From positions 1-52,962 of the forward strand of contig NZ_BAIZ01000025.1 in assembly GCF_000613445.1 (NCBI RefSeq): a stretch of 52,962 nucleotides of DNA, given 5' to 3'. Of the stretch, positions 24,317 through 36,376 are shown in pieces; positions within the stretch are counted from its first letter, which is position 1, and each line of letters begins with the position of its first letter. The notes under the pieces were generated by a model. The model made no database searches and had not been told where the DNA came from. It was given only the letters and a program-made list of their open reading frames with translations. The DNA is from Hoylesella shahii DSM 15611 = JCM 12083. GTDB taxonomy: Bacteria; Bacteroidota; Bacteroidia; Bacteroidales; Bacteroidaceae. A program made the position numbers and the translations under genes.

Positions 24317-27300
24317 TTCTTTAAATAATCACAAAGCCATACGTTATTAGGTTTGTTATACGACATCTTAATTACCCCCCTAAAGCTATCGAGGTCCAAT
24401 TGGTTTCGCTCGACAACAGTAACGAAACCTTGGGTGTTCTGCATATGCATTATCTTAGCATGATTGCTATTAATCCAGCATTTGGAGAATACCCAAAATT
24501 CATATTCTTGTCCGTGTTCGGGGTCTTTTGGGAGTGAAATAGTTTTCTCCCAAAGCGCATGCAAGACACATTCGTCTTTTCCCAACACTCGGTCTTGCGC
24601 CATATCCGCCGTATATCTTCTGAAACCCCTTATGTTGCCCTCAGGCATCCATATTGCATGGTTGTATTGCGTTCCGCCTTTTGCACCGACATGCAACCCG
24701 ACACTCATGATACTAGACATCTCAGACGCTTCTTGCATGATGCTGGCTGCCGCCCTTAGTCCCGTAGACGGAGCAAATCCGTCCCCAAGAAACAAGGTAT
24801 TTCCCAAAAGCTTATTTTTTATGGCAATGATGGCTGTCAGACCATTCGTCTCGTTCGTCAATATGTTGTCCTTGATATTAAAGCCACCAATCCTTCCACT
24901 CTCCACCTGCATGTTCTTGAACTTGGCGTTTTGGGCGTCAATCTCTCCTGTCTCGACTATCTCAGACCATACCTTTTTGGCGGCGATGTGCTTTGCATCA
25001 ATCTTGCCATCTCCGTCAATCATGGCGGATGTCTCGTTTGTCTTTGGATTGACAATTTCAAAATTATCCGCTGTCATCTTAACCTTACCCTCGGTAATAT
25101 CGATACCAGTCTTAACCAGCCCTTCTTTGATGTCTTCGGGGTTCTCGCTCCAATCTGTTACAACATTACCCTTTTCCAGTTGTGGTTCGCTGATGTATAG
25201 AACACCATTTCGCTTTACCCACGTATTGAACTCCATGTTATCGAAATCCAAGTCGTTAGGAGTGGTAAAAGTAAAAGATACTCGCTGCCATTTCTCGTTA
25301 CTTGAAAGTTCATGCTTGACAGTACTCCACCATCTTAAACGTGTTGTTCCCTTGCGGTAGATAATCTCACTAAAAACACCTAGGTCGATTGATGCGATAT
25401 TGTCGGACATCAGCCAAACAGATGCGGTATATTCTGTATCTGGGAGCGCAGGAATAGAAAACCTCGTACCAGCAAACTGTTCATCTGTATGGCCTAAAGA
25501 GTTGACTTTGACACAATTCCTCTTACCATGTCTCTTGTCACCCTCTTTCACTAGTTCTGTAAGATAGGTAGTGACATTGGCGAGAATATCGAATGCGCTA
25601 CCCTTTAATAGGTTCGTTCCACCTATTTTTGCCTCTCAACTTTCAGTTCTATGCCATTGGCTTTAACCTCTACACTCGTGACACGTTGGGCTAGATTGGA
25701 AACTCCTTGGTTGGCATTTCTGATGCCGTCGCTACATCTGTGGCGTTGCCATTGGAAACAATTTTTATCTTCTTGGCTTTTACCTCCAAACCATTCTCAG
25801 GGGTGTATTCGACATATTCCGTCCTGTTCCTGTCACCGATAAAGCTTTCTCCATAGGTCTTCATGTAAGCCCTACCCTTGGCGTTGTCCCATCCGTAGCT
25901 TATTACATCTTTTCCTTCCAATGTGAAGTTGTCAATACCTTGTAACATCACATAAGAGGGAACATTTTCACCTGATGTGCGTTCCATGATGGCGCATTGC
26001 CTATCAGGTCTATCCGTACCCATATACCCAATTGGCACAGGTCGTCACCCTCTAATGGTGTATCGCTACCGCTGGCGCAGATGGATTTGGACAACTCAAC
26101 CCAATTCTCTCCAACACGCACCACCTTACGCCAATAGAAATGGTTGGAGGCATGTTCCGTTGTTCCTTGTGACACATTAAACTCTTGACAGATAGCCAAA
26201 TCGTTAACAATAAAGGGATTTCGGACTTTTATGCCATCACTTTCAGCTAGGAAATAGCACATGTATCCGTTAGCCGATGCCGTCACCTTGGTAATCTTGA
26301 TACCACCCTTTCCTACAACCCTATTGCCGAAAGAGTACGTTATCTTCATGATGTCAAGGCTGTTGAATATGGCTTTTTGACGGATGTATGCCTTATCAAC
26401 CTCCAAATACGTGTAGCCTTGGTATTGGGCGAGTGTCGCGCCCCCTACGCCTGGGACGAAGTCGCCTATGTTGAAATGCTTAGGTGTCTTCGCGCCCTTG
26501 TTAAAAGTGATAAGACCTTCGGCTGTGTCGTCTTCCGTCTTGCTGAGTTTCGTCTTTAATTTCTTGTACAGGTCATCGAAAGATGTTGAGAACCTCTCGA
26601 TAATTTCCCTAAGCGCATGGTAATAGGCCTCGGCCTTGGTGCTTACGGCATTATTGAGTCTGCTTAGGATGCCTATGTTCTCGTTGGCATTCTTCAAGTC
26701 CTCCTTTATTGTTTGGGTGTTGCCCTTGATGATGCCGTTTCCGATGGTTATGTCCTGCTCGAAAGGATAATCTATCTTCGTTGTTACGGCCGTAATCCTA
26801 GTGTTAAGCGAATATCCGTTACCATCATCGAAAGTGACTGCCATGCCGACTTTCAGGTGAGGGTTGGACTTCTCGAAACTTACGGGGTTCGACTTGAACG
26901 AGTAATGGTTGTTGTCACGCTGCATCTTGGCGATGTCTTTAAGGGCTTGCGTTTCCAACCTCCCTTGCGCTGACTTGACATGTTCTTGGGGCATGGTGAT
27001 ATTGAAAAGTACCACCTTATCACCATTGAGGGAGGGTGTATTCTCGCCATACGGAACAATCCCTTGTGCGCTCGTGGTGGGGATTATCGTTCCTCCTTCA
27101 TCATTGAACTTTATCTCGTAGTCACCGACATTGACCTGCATGCCAGTATCTTCCACTAGCCCCGTTTCAGGGTCATTCTTGCGAGGGTATGTCGGGTGTT
27201 CGTCATGAAAGCGCATTTCAAACTCCCTGCCTGCAAGCGCGGAGTTCCTGCCAGTCTCATTCGGCATGAATACGGCCTTTAAGGTATATCCGTCAAGGAC

Positions 27301-28362
27301 AATCCCTTTGGGGGCTTTGAAATCGTCCCATCGTGCGATGGTCTTGCCATCCGCGTTATAGGTGGGATAGGCCAAACGGAGATACCAAATGGAGTATTTC
27401 TTGTAGGTTTTCTTGCCGTTGACCATCTTGTCGAACACCTTGTGACCTTTGTTGTCTACAAGGTCTAGCGTCCGCTCCCTCACGTCATAGGCGTACAAGT
27501 CCAACCTAGGGAAGATGTCGTCATACACTAATACCTTTGTGAACGGCGTCTCCCCAGCTTTCACCTTGTCGATGTAGCCCTTGGGGTACCTTTCGGGGGC
27601 TAGCGTCAACCTCGTATTGGTCGACACGTTCTCTTGCCCATTGACGGACTTTCGGGAAATGTTCCTCGTAGACCCCTTGACAACGAAACGATTGTAATAC
27701 TTGTCCCTTGACCCGTTTACTGATGCAGGGCAGATATTCTCCCCAACTTTCAGGGGAACACTACTGCCGACAGATATGTTGACCCCGAAACGGATAACCC
27801 TATTCTCCCAGTCAATGACATATTCTGCGGTGCCGTTGTCGGTGCTGAACTTATTGCATACCTCGGCAAGCCCCGAAAGGATGTCAACGGAATTGAAAGA
27901 ACATGTCGCAGTGACCACGTCCAAAGATGATGTCAGGACAAAGCCCCATCCCACATCCGAACGATGGTCTATGCCCAACGCCTTGTTTATGCAAACGCAT
28001 ATATATGCAAGAATGTTGGCAGGCTTGTCGGTGATGCTCCAATCGTAGTCTACCACCTCTTGTTCGTTATCATCTTTGCCATAAAGAACTAACGGCATCC
28101 TGCCCAGCGACATATATGGGTGTTGGAACTCAGGTTCATATTTGAATGAACATTCGGTTACGGATTGTGGCGTATATTCATCCAAAAGTGAATATTTCAC
28201 GCCATTCAACATGACATACGCCCCAACGGGCAGTTTGACCTTGGAAGTATCATGCCACGAGAGCCTGACGTAGTTAGACCGCATCAGTTCTTCCACATGT
28301 ACCGCATCTTGCGTTGTCGGTGGGTTCAACAACAAATTGCCATTCAATCCGTATATTTCCAT
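24313..28362 (-). CDS. Large tail tip/baseplate protein, three frame breaks
   Basis: One gene of about 1350 codons. The first part (28362 to about 26028) is a prophage-tail-type domain. It shifts at 26027-26029 (GGG for GGGG) into TDRPDRQCAIMERTSG, again at about 25726 (GG for GGG) into NANQGVSNLAQRV, and again at 25626-25630 (A5 for A6) into IGGTNLLKGSAFDI and a carbohydrate-binding-like domain. The C-terminal part has DxxIASIDLGVF and fibre-attachment strands. It would form the tail tip that contacts the cell surface. Confidence 0.75.
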
Positions 28363-28412
28363 ATCTCAAAGTTCCTAATAATTATGCAAAGGGGTGCGCA
28401 AATATCCGTCAT

Positions 28413-28442
28413 ATACGCTACAACAACTCTTTTGTAGCGTAT
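28413..28442. other. 11-bp hairpin between tail genes
   Basis: ATACGCTACAA (28413-28423) pairs perfectly with TTGTAGCGTAT (28432-28442), reaching into the stop codon of the leftward gene that ends at 28442. There is no T-run in the leftward direction. It may be a processing site or partial terminator in the 80-nt gap. Confidence 0.5.
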
Positions 28443-28861
28443 TAACCCCTATCCCTCACGTTAGGCTCTTGGAATTTCACACCTATCTTGCAGAATGTCA
28501 TGTCAAGGGTCTGGGCATAAGCACCTGTTGATGCCTTGTATTTCAGCCTATAAGTCTCGTTGCCGTTCCTCGGCACTTTCATGGATACATCACCCTTGTA
28601 CATCTCTTCATAGAACTTGCGCTTTCTGTTTTGGAACTCAGCGGCGTTCCTGCCCTCTATCGTGAATGTCAGCGTTACCGAGCGTTCGTCCGTCTTTGGT
28701 GTCATGTTGGCGTATTCCACGCCATCTTTAAGCCTGCTGTTGTTGGTGACGTAATCTTTCAGCCCCGCGATTTCGCCCAAGGCATCCAAGAACTTGTCGC
28801 CCATGCTAACTCCCCATTCCAAGTAAGCGTCTTTCCCATTTATCAATAGTTCACCTCTCAT
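28442..28861 (-). CDS. Distal tail protein-like
   Basis: 139 residues: GELLINGKDAYLEWGVSM at the start, KTDERSVTLTFTIEG in the middle. Small beta-sandwich tail proteins of this size sit between tape measure and tail tip in siphoviruses, as this one does. It overlaps the tape-measure end by 4 nt. Confidence 0.65.
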   Translation of the reverse strand: MRGELLINGKDAYLEWGVSMGDKFLDALGEIAGLKDYVTNNSRLKDGVEYANMTPKTDERSVTLTFTIEGRNAAEFQNRKRKFYEEMYKGDVSMKVPRNGNETYRLKYKASTGAYAQTLDMTFCKIGVKFQEPNVRDRG

Positions 28862-31800
28862 GCGTTCTTTATTATCCGTTTAACCTCTTGTAATTCTTGC
28901 TTCATCTCTCGCAAATGTTTTTCACTCTCTCCTGTATTACGTGAAATTTCTTTTAATTCCAAATACGAATTTGCTAAAATATCGCGGTTCTCATTCGCGA
29001 TGTCGCACATCTGCATATTTATGCCCCTTACGTCCGCCAACGTGGCGTTCATCAGGGACAAGGAGGCGTTCTGCGTATCACGTACGCCATTCGCCCTTTC
29101 AACGGCAATCTGTATGGCCGTCAACCTGCCCTCGATACGTGTTCCAGTATCGTCCGATAAGGAGCGTTCCTCGTTAATGGTCGCCTTTTGCGTTTCCATC
29201 TCGGAGGGTTCTTTTATTATGCCTGCGCTCTTATAGGCATTAATTATTTCAGTTTCTTTTCTTATGGAGGCATCATACAAAGCTTTGGCTTCATCTAGTA
29301 CTTTCTCGTTGATGGTGTTCGTTTTCGGGTCGTATGCCTTGCTTATCATGTCATGCACTTTCTTGGCATCTTCTTGTAGCTTACTTCCGATAAGATTATT
29401 TATCACCATCTTGTTTATCATCTTCTGCCAGTTCTTGGCGACATCGTCAAACACGTCCTTTGAACCATTAGCAAACTCGTTTAAGGAGTTAAGCATTCCG
29501 TCAAAAACGTTATCTAAGGTTGTCCCTGTAATGCGTTCTTTAAGCCGTACCTCAGCTTCCTCAATGGTCTTTGCGCTGTCTGCCCACTTGGTGAGCCACT
29601 CTCCTATTTTACCCTCGTTGTAACCTTGCGTCTGCATCATGTACCACCAATCAAGTCCGTGGTCTGTACGTATCTTGTCAAGTATTTTAGCGCCTTCGCC
29701 ATTTTCTTTTGTGCCTAATTTGATAAATAACTGTTCCCATCTTTCCACCTCTCCTAGGTTATATTCTTTGGCAATGGCCTTAGCGGCTCCAATAGAATTT
29801 TTGTTCCAATGATAAAAATCAGAAGACCCACTGCCATAGTTATCTGCACCTGCTGACAATACGCCTTCCAGATAGTCATATTGGTTCTTTGCAACAAGTT
29901 TGTCTATCTCTTGTTTTGTCTTCACCGCGTCTGCTCCATAAGATTTGCTAAGGGTGTCTTTTAGTTTGTTTATGCTAGTATTGACAATGTCTAGCTTTTT
30001 AGAAATCTCCTTTTGTACAGCCATCTCTTCTGCATGGCTATCCGTACTTGACCCTAAGCCAAACATTCGGAATATGCCTTTCCCTAAACCTGCAACAATA
30101 TTAACAACACCTTTAAGAATAGTTTCTATTATCTTTGGCAATTCAGCAATTACAGTCTCCACGACCTTGGCAACCTTATTTAGCAATCCATCTATGAAAG
30201 ATGCTGGAGCATCCCCCAAAGTATCTATAATCTGTAATATAGCCCCAATGATACCGCCCACTTTACCGCCTAATTCATTGAGACTCTTGCCAACACCATC
30301 AGAGCCTTTCCCAAGGCTGGTGACAAGTTTAGAGATACCATTAGCAAATCCCGAGAGAGTGCCTTTCGACATTTCTCCTATCGCATCTGAAAAGTTTTTT
30401 AAACCTTGCGATGCGGAATTAGCCGTATCGGTTAGGTTCTGTTTTGCATCCCTCATATTATCTCCCGCGGTGTTTTGTGCTTCGGCTGTCTGTTCTACAT
30501 TTTTCTTTGCTAGTTCGATAGCCTTTTGCGCCATCGCTTTTTGAGTGTCATCGGTGGCTTTCACTAATTCGCTCTCTGCAGATATAAGGGCTTCCACAGC
30601 CTGCGTATGTTCGGTTTGGGCGTCCTTGAACTTCCTTACGCTATCTTGATATTCCTTTGTTAGTTGTGCCACCTCGCCCCAAACGGAAAGATTAAACGGA
30701 CTTGTAGCATTACCAGAGCCTTCTTTTCTTAGGTTATTTCTAAGGTCAACGTAAGATTTCTTACCTTCGGGTGAAAGTTGTTTGAAATCTGCAGTTTCAT
30801 GTATGCTTCAACCTCTTTTAATGTCTCCTTGGCGATGTCTTTGAGAACGTTCCCAATACCTTCAAAAGATGCGCCCCAGTCTATGTTCATTGCTATTTTG
30901 TTTGCATCTGCCTTGGCTAATGCAGTTTCCTTTTCCTTTTGGAGCGACAGCTTGCGGTTCGCATCCGCTTCCTTGGCTATCTTGTCATCATATTCCTTTG
31001 CGATGGCATACCTCTGTTGTTGTATCGTACCATATTCCTTGAGGTAGTCATACATAGATTGTAACTCCATTCGATAGGCTTCATCTTTGTCTTTTCTGTA
31101 TTTTGTTTCAAGATTATCGCGCATCGATTTAAAAGTATTTTCTTCTTCCTCGCTGAGCGTTATTGTGCTGCGGTCTATTTTCTTGCCTGCTGCTTTGGCT
31201 CTCGCTTCAGCTTTATCGGCTTTAGCCTTTAGGAAATCTTTCCGCTGCTGTTCAATCAAGCCATTTCCCTTTTGTGGTCAAATGCCATTTTTCGTATGGT
31301 CTTTTCAGAACTTTCGTTCATAGCATCAATAGCACGCTGCTCTGATGCTTCTTCGAGGTCTTGTCTTATCTTCTCCAGCGCTTCAGATTTTGCACGCATA
31401 TCATTGTCCGCCTTTTGTGCTTCCTTTTGTGACGTTTTATCTTTCTTGGCGCCGTTGACAGAATATGCACTCTCTTTCTTGTTTATTTCTTCTATCTTGC
31501 GCTTTATTTCAGCACCTTTCTTTCCCACAGCTTCTTCATAAGAGAGTAAGTCCAGTTCTGATTGTAGCTGACGTTTTTTATCTGCAAGGGATGTTTTGGT
31601 GATTTGAGTTTTCTGTGTGCGCTCGTTGATATTTCTCTCTAATATACCTATCTGGCCTTGTAGATCGTCTAACGAGAATGTACCCTTAGAACCACCCGAA
31701 GTTATCTTTCCGTATTTCTTGTTTTGTAGTTTTGCTTGGGCGATTAGGTTTTTTCTTACAGATATTTCTTTTCGTAGCGCAGAAATACTCTGTGCACCAA

Positions 31801-33808
31801 GATTAGAAAAATATTTATCACTCTTTTCATCTTCCATCTGCTTGACAAGTTGCGCCCTTTGTATTTTCAGTTGGTCGATTTTAGAGTTTTTATCGGATGC
31901 TTTTTCTGTAATATCCCAACCTGCCACCCCAACTATTGAAGCGAATGTACTTAACTGCAACCCATATATTTGGGTTGCCGTACCTAACGCCCCGCCTAGC
32001 TTCGATTTCGGGCCAAGCTCTTTCAGCTTTTTGTCTATATCATTTATTCCGTTAAGGGGGTTGGTAACAGATGTCCTACCGTCAGCTTCGGCAATGGCGT
32101 TCTTGATATTCAAGATATTGTTAAGCATCTCCGTTTCGGTCTTATATTTTGCAAATATGTCGGGGTATTGCTTTGATAACTTAACAAGAGCTTCTTTCCG
32201 ATTATCGGTCGCCAAGGACTCATCAGATGCGATATTTAGAAGACTATCAACTTTTGCCTTATGCTCGTTCTCCAAGTCAATGGCTTTCTGTTTCTCTTCA
32301 TTGTATCTTTCTTGAGCTTCTCTAACTCGGTCTGTGTGGCTCTTTTGTAATGCTAATTTGGTGAGGAGAGCACCAATAGCCACAGCAACAAGAACGTACG
32401 GGTTAGCTAACATAGTGGCATTTAGGAACGCCACCGCTTTTTGATTTAATAAAACTTGTGCGCGCATGGCTAGCATAGAAAGTCTATGCCCATTCTCTGC
32501 TGCTGTTGCAACCATGACTGCAGTCTTATATAATCCATAAGTTACCAATAATGCGCCGATAACCTTCCCAATACGTTCATAGTCTTGTACAAGTGTGGTA
32601 GCAGCTTTAATCCCCTTCATAATCATACCCTCGGAAGCTTTGCCCATGTTATTCAATGCGCTATCAATAGCATCACTGAGCATTGACATCTGTCCGCTGA
32701 TGTCCTTCGAGGCATTCTCCGACATGTTATAGAATTTACCTCCAGCACTGGTAGCGTCAATAAATGCCTGTTGTACCATTTCAGTGGTAATCTTGCCGTC
32801 CGACATCTCCTTTTTCAATGTAGCGATGGACTTGCCCGACTTTTCAGCCATAATGGAAAGTGGGTTGAAACCTGCGTTAATCATTTGGTTCAAGTCCTGC
32901 CCCATCAGCTTGCCTGTCGCGCTCATCTGCGAGAAAGCAAGGCTAAGGGAATTGAATTTCTGCGAGTTTCCCATAGAAACATCTCCTATGGCCTCAATGA
33001 AGCGTGGAATTTTCTCAGCTTCAATATTGAAACCTAACATCATCTGTGTGGCGGAGGTGATGTCTCCAAACTCCAAGGGTGACACCGTGGCGTACTCCCT
33101 AACTTTGGCCAACAACGCATCTGCCTTTTCTTTCGAGCCGAGCATGGTTTGTATGGCGGTGTCAGCCTGTTGAAACTGACCACGTACGTCTATAATTTTA
33201 CTGATAAGCTGCTCCAACGAGGATATTCCAGCAACTACACCAAAGGCTTTCTTGAATGAATTGGATATGTCTGAAACAGACAAGGCAACTTCTTTACCCT
33301 CGTCTTTGAAGAGTGCATATTCATCTCGTAGCTGTTTCACCGAAAGCCTAGCGGTTGCTTGTTGTTGTGAGAGTTCAAAAAGAGCATAGTTTTGCTCCGA
33401 AAGTGCATCTTTTGCCTTTTTCAGTTCAGACGTGACGGGCGAACCTGTTCTCTCGTACTTGGAAAGTGCTTGGTATTTTTCCGTAAGCTGCCTTATGTCC
33501 TCCTTGGTGGAAGCGATTATCTTCTTTTGCTCAATAATCTCGGATGTCAAGCCATTCACCACATTGGAAGCGTCATATATCTTCTTCTTGAAATCTCTGT
33601 CCATAACTGCACCAGCCTCCGCCCCCTTTGCCTCCAAGGCTCGGAGTTGTACGGAAGTTTCCTTCAATTGAGCGTTGACGGCATTGAACATTGTTGGCGA
33701 CTGAACGGCATTGATGTTGCCCAATGCCTGTTTGAGCTTGGTTATCTCGTCACGCAGGCGGATAACGTTCTCATAGTCCGCCCCGACCTTAAAATATAGT
33801 TTCGGCAT
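28858..33808 (-). CDS. Tape measure protein, two frame breaks
   Basis: About 1650 codons from MPKLYFKVGADYENV. Long coiled coils flank a hydrophobic centre (about 410-490, ALLVTYGLYKTAVMVA) and a tape-measure N-terminal domain (SPLEFGDITSATQMMLGF). Frame breaks: about 31258 (GCTTG for GCTTTG) and about 30795 (AAA for AAAA). Restoring one base at each gives a single protein. It sets tail length and passes through the tail tube at infection. Confidence 0.85.
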
Positions 33809-33809
33809 A

Positions 33810-34390
33810 TTATCTGTTTTTTCTCCTAGCGGCAAAATCCTTACCGCTGACTTTCTTTACCACGTCACCGAAGACCTCGTGCTGCTTGTCCCTTTGCATC
33901 ATGATAAGGTTTCTGTAAGGTATATTCTCTGTGACTTCATAATAGGAGAGGTGCAAATTCTCCATGAATGACGCAATCTGACCCAAGAGGGTTCTGTTGC
34001 CGACTACCTCGGACTTGCTGCCAGCAGGTTTGCGCTCCTCGTCAAGCTGGCAGCTTTGTAAAAAGGGGTTACACCAACCATGTCTAACCCTATCTCCATA
34101 GCGTCTAAAATCTCTGTAAGAGTTGCTTCTGATAATTCAGACTCCAGTGACGCATCACCACGTATTAACCAAGATAACGCCTTACTATAAGAGGTACAAT
34201 CTTTACATGAAAGGAAAACATCTTTTAAAGTTGCCCCATCGTTAAAGTCTAAATCGCTGATACACGAAATAGCCCCAGCCAGTTTTTTTATTGTAGGTGG
34301 GAACATAACATATGATTTACCATTAATGAAAACTAATTCGTAATCCTCTCCAGTAATAGCTTTTGATATAAGCTTTGATGCTTTACTCAT
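33810..34390 (-). CDS. Tail assembly chaperone long form (gpGT-like) by -1 frameshift
   Basis: The first frame (34390 to 34004) contains the heptamer C-CCT-TTT at 34067-34061 on the minus strand. Slipping back one base leads to a frame reading FLQSCQLDEERK, then LLGQIASFMENLHLSYYEV, and ending KVSGKDFAARRKNR at 33810, 1 nt before the tape-measure start. This is the classical G/GT arrangement between tail tube and tape measure. A missing T, as elsewhere in this assembly, could mimic it. Confidence 0.6.
34004..34390 (-). CDS. Tail assembly chaperone short form (gpG-like)
   Basis: 128 residues (MSKASKLISKAITGEDYELV...) ending LLAASPR. Size, acidic helical make-up and position directly after the tail tube gene match tail assembly chaperones that coat the tape measure during tail growth. 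Confidence 0.75.
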   Translation of the reverse strand: MSKASKLISKAITGEDYELVFINGKSYVMFPPTIKKLAGAISCISDLDFNDGATLKDVFLSCKDCTSYSKALSWLIRGDASLESELSEATLTEILDAMEIGLDMVGVTPFYKAASLTRSANLLAASPR

Positions 34391-34459
34391 GTTTATAAAT
34401 AAAAGTGGGTGAGAGGTGGCATTTTACCACTCCCACCCACAGCGTTAGACATTTTTTGT

Positions 34460-35035
34460 TTAGACAAGAGCTTTCACCACAGCCTCGTCAAAGTTGTACT
34501 CCATCGACACGCCTGCGACCTCAGGGGTCTGCACAAGAGCTTTCACCGCAATAGCCACGGCCTTGTCCGTATTGGCCTCATGTGCCGTGATTTGGGCGTT
34601 GGTGAAGATGAGCCACACTCCGTCGTCGGTAAGGCAGAAGAGAGCCTTTTTAATTACGACCTTTTCGTTGGAGCGTTTCCATCCGACAATATCGTCCTTG
34701 TCACTACCAGTACCGCCTCTCTTGATGACCGCACCTCCCATGAGGGCTGCCTTGGTGGCATACTCGTATTGTCCGATGGTGAAATTCACGGACATGTCGC
34801 CTGGGTTTGTCTCGTAGCGGTACGTCTGACCATTGAGCTGGTTCTTGTACCCCGTAACAGAAGCTTCCGCCTCCTCAACATTCCACGTCTCTTGGTGAAC
34901 GTTGCGAACCTCGTCCTTAGCGGTGATGGCCGCCTTGATGAGCGTCTTCGCCAAATCGGGCGTCAGGTCGGCTGCTATTTTGGAAGTGTCGGCATAGAGT
35001 ATTTTTTTGATGCCCACTGCTGTAATCTGTCCCAT
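34460..35035 (-). CDS. Major tail tube protein
   Basis: 191 residues, beta-rich: MGQITAVGIKKILYAD start, TGYKNQLNGQTYRYE, GDMSVNFTIGQYEYATKA, and a long C-terminal strand region. It lies between the tail terminator-like gene and the tail assembly chaperone, the expected place for the tube protein. Confidence 0.8.
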   Translation of the reverse strand: MGQITAVGIKKILYADTSKIAADLTPDLAKTLIKAAITAKDEVRNVHQETWNVEEAEASVTGYKNQLNGQTYRYETNPGDMSVNFTIGQYEYATKAALMGGAVIKRGGTGSDKDDIVGWKRSNEKVVIKKALFCLTDDGVWLIFTNAQITAHEANTDKAVAIAVKALVQTPEVAGVSMEYNFDEAVVKALV

Positions 35036-35037
35036 AA

Positions 35038-35427
35038 TTATCTTACATTTAATACGTTAAACAATACCTTGCAATTCACAAAATGACACTTCAAAGCTGT
35101 GTCCGCTTCAATGGAGGTCTCCACCTCGTATTTGTACCTCGTGCCGTCTTGGATGTCAGTCACGACTTGGAACTTATTGTTGGCAAGCCTTTCCAATTCG
35201 TTAAGACGGATGGTGTTGGCCATGTTTGGACGAATGTCGGGAACGCAGATGTTCACCTCGGCAAAGCGTTTCACCCAATAATCCTCGGATGTCGGTTTCT
35301 TGACGTGTATCGTAATGCGCTCCTTGTCGAGTTCGCCCGTGAACGTTTCCCCGAAAGGCACGATGTCGATGCCCAATACCTTGAAATCTCGATAAAGGAT
35401 GTTCGCTATGTCGGTGGTTACTATCAT
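35038..35427 (-). CDS. Tail terminator / head-tail joining protein
   Basis: 129 residues from MIVTTDIANILYRDF. The frame opens at 35454, but the 5' part overlaps the previous gene. An alpha/beta small protein just before the tail tube gene, as for lambda gpU-type terminators. Function by position. Confidence 0.6.
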   Translation of the reverse strand: MIVTTDIANILYRDFKVLGIDIVPFGETFTGELDKERITIHVKKPTSEDYWVKRFAEVNICVPDIRPNMANTIRLNELERLANNKFQVVTDIQDGTRYKYEVETSIEADTALKCHFVNCKVLFNVLNVR

Positions 35428-35432
35428 AAGTT

Positions 35433-35747
35433 CTATTCGGTTACAATCTCCCAATCTTTTGCAAAGATGTCAATCCAATCGGGAATATAATTAGTAGCGA
35501 TAACGCCACCATCGCTATACCGTTTCAGCTTCAAACACTGGCTACGATAATGAATGGTCTTCGTTTCACTTGCTAACACAAAATTCTTTGCATCATTCGG
35601 GAGGCTTTGCATTTTCGGTACAATATCAGGCTTAATGTCCGAATCAATCTGTTTGACAACACAAATACCTTCACCCCAAATGCTACGTTTTACAATTTTC
35701 CCATTTTGCAGGGCTGTTATAATATCTCCGAAATTCATACTACTCAA
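35433..35747 (-). CDS. DUF2829-like protein, possible Tad2-type anti-Thoeris protein
   Basis: 104 residues (or from the Met at 35738). It has the DUF2829 frame: MNFGDIITALQNGKIVKRS at the start and WIDIFAKDWEIV at the end. DUF2829 includes Tad2, which sequesters the cyclic-nucleotide signal of Thoeris defence. Many family members are uncharacterised. It is an odd gene inside a head-tail connector cluster. Homology call moderate, function inferred. Confidence 0.5.
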   Translation of the reverse strand: MSSMNFGDIITALQNGKIVKRSIWGEGICVVKQIDSDIKPDIVPKMQSLPNDAKNFVLASETKTIHYRSQCLKLKRYSDGGVIATNYIPDWIDIFAKDWEIVTE

Positions 35748-35765
35748 ACATTTCTTTAATTCATA

Positions 35766-36062
35766 CTACTTAAACATTTCTTTTAGTTTCTTCTCCGCCC
35801 TCAAAGCCGCGCCACTCAACACCTCAAACCCTTTCGCTTCGACATAGGATGCGTATTCTGCGGTGTTTTGCAGCGTCAAGCCATCTTCATCCACGTCAAA
35901 CTCGTTGGATGTTCTCAAATTAAGGGTGTGGTCTTGGAATGTTCCGTTTTCCTCCGCGTCCTTTACGCCCGCGTCGCCAACGTCAATCATCGCCTTTTGC
36001 ACCTCCCACTTGCCATCCTCGAAATATTTCTCGACATCGGAGAAGTCGCTCTCTACATCCAT
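35766..36062 (-). CDS. HK97 gp10-like head-tail component
   Basis: 98 residues: helical N-terminus (MDVESDFSDVEKYFEDGK), AYASYVEAKGFEVLSG-like middle with EYASYVEAKGFEV and a basic end. This matches the HK97-gp10-like tail-component family. It overlaps its upstream neighbour by 10 nt. Confidence 0.75.
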   Translation of the reverse strand: MDVESDFSDVEKYFEDGKWEVQKAMIDVGDAGVKDAEENGTFQDHTLNLRTSNEFDVDEDGLTLQNTAEYASYVEAKGFEVLSGAALRAEKKLKEMFK

Positions 36063-36376
36063 ATCTCAGAGTAATTGAAGTAATTAGTTTCCTTTACGAT
36101 GTACACCCGACCTTCACCCCTTACGCTGCCACCATCCATGCACCGAACTTCCGCGCCTGCCTTGACATCTGCCTTGCCCTCACAAACGACATGGTAATTG
36201 GGGCGGAACACCTCTCCGTTGGCGGATGTGAACTCCCTCGTTGTATTATCGTCACAACGGCATTTGCAGAGCGTTACCCACCTTTCCTCCCCCGACTTCG
36301 GAAGCGGACGGCCGTACTCGTCTACCTTTTCGGGCGTAACGACCTTTACTTGAAGTGTATGTGGACAGAACATCAT
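36053..36376 (-). CDS. Head closure / connector protein
   Basis: 107 residues with small-barrel features (MMFCPHTLQVKVVTPEKVD, GKADVKAGAEVRCMDGGSV). Placed between the adaptor and gp10-like genes, in the usual order for the head-completion protein. Assigned by position and size. Confidence 0.6.
   Translation of the reverse strand: MMFCPHTLQVKVVTPEKVDEYGRPLPKSGEERWVTLCKCRCDDNTTREFTSANGEVFRPNYHVVCEGKADVKAGAEVRCMDGGSVRGEGRVYIVKETNYFNYSEIWM

Noticed and set aside
24464..25360. Long + strand frame of 298 codons inside the tail gene
   Set aside because: It is the antisense shadow of the tail protein, with Ser/Leu/Pro-rich composition and no start context.
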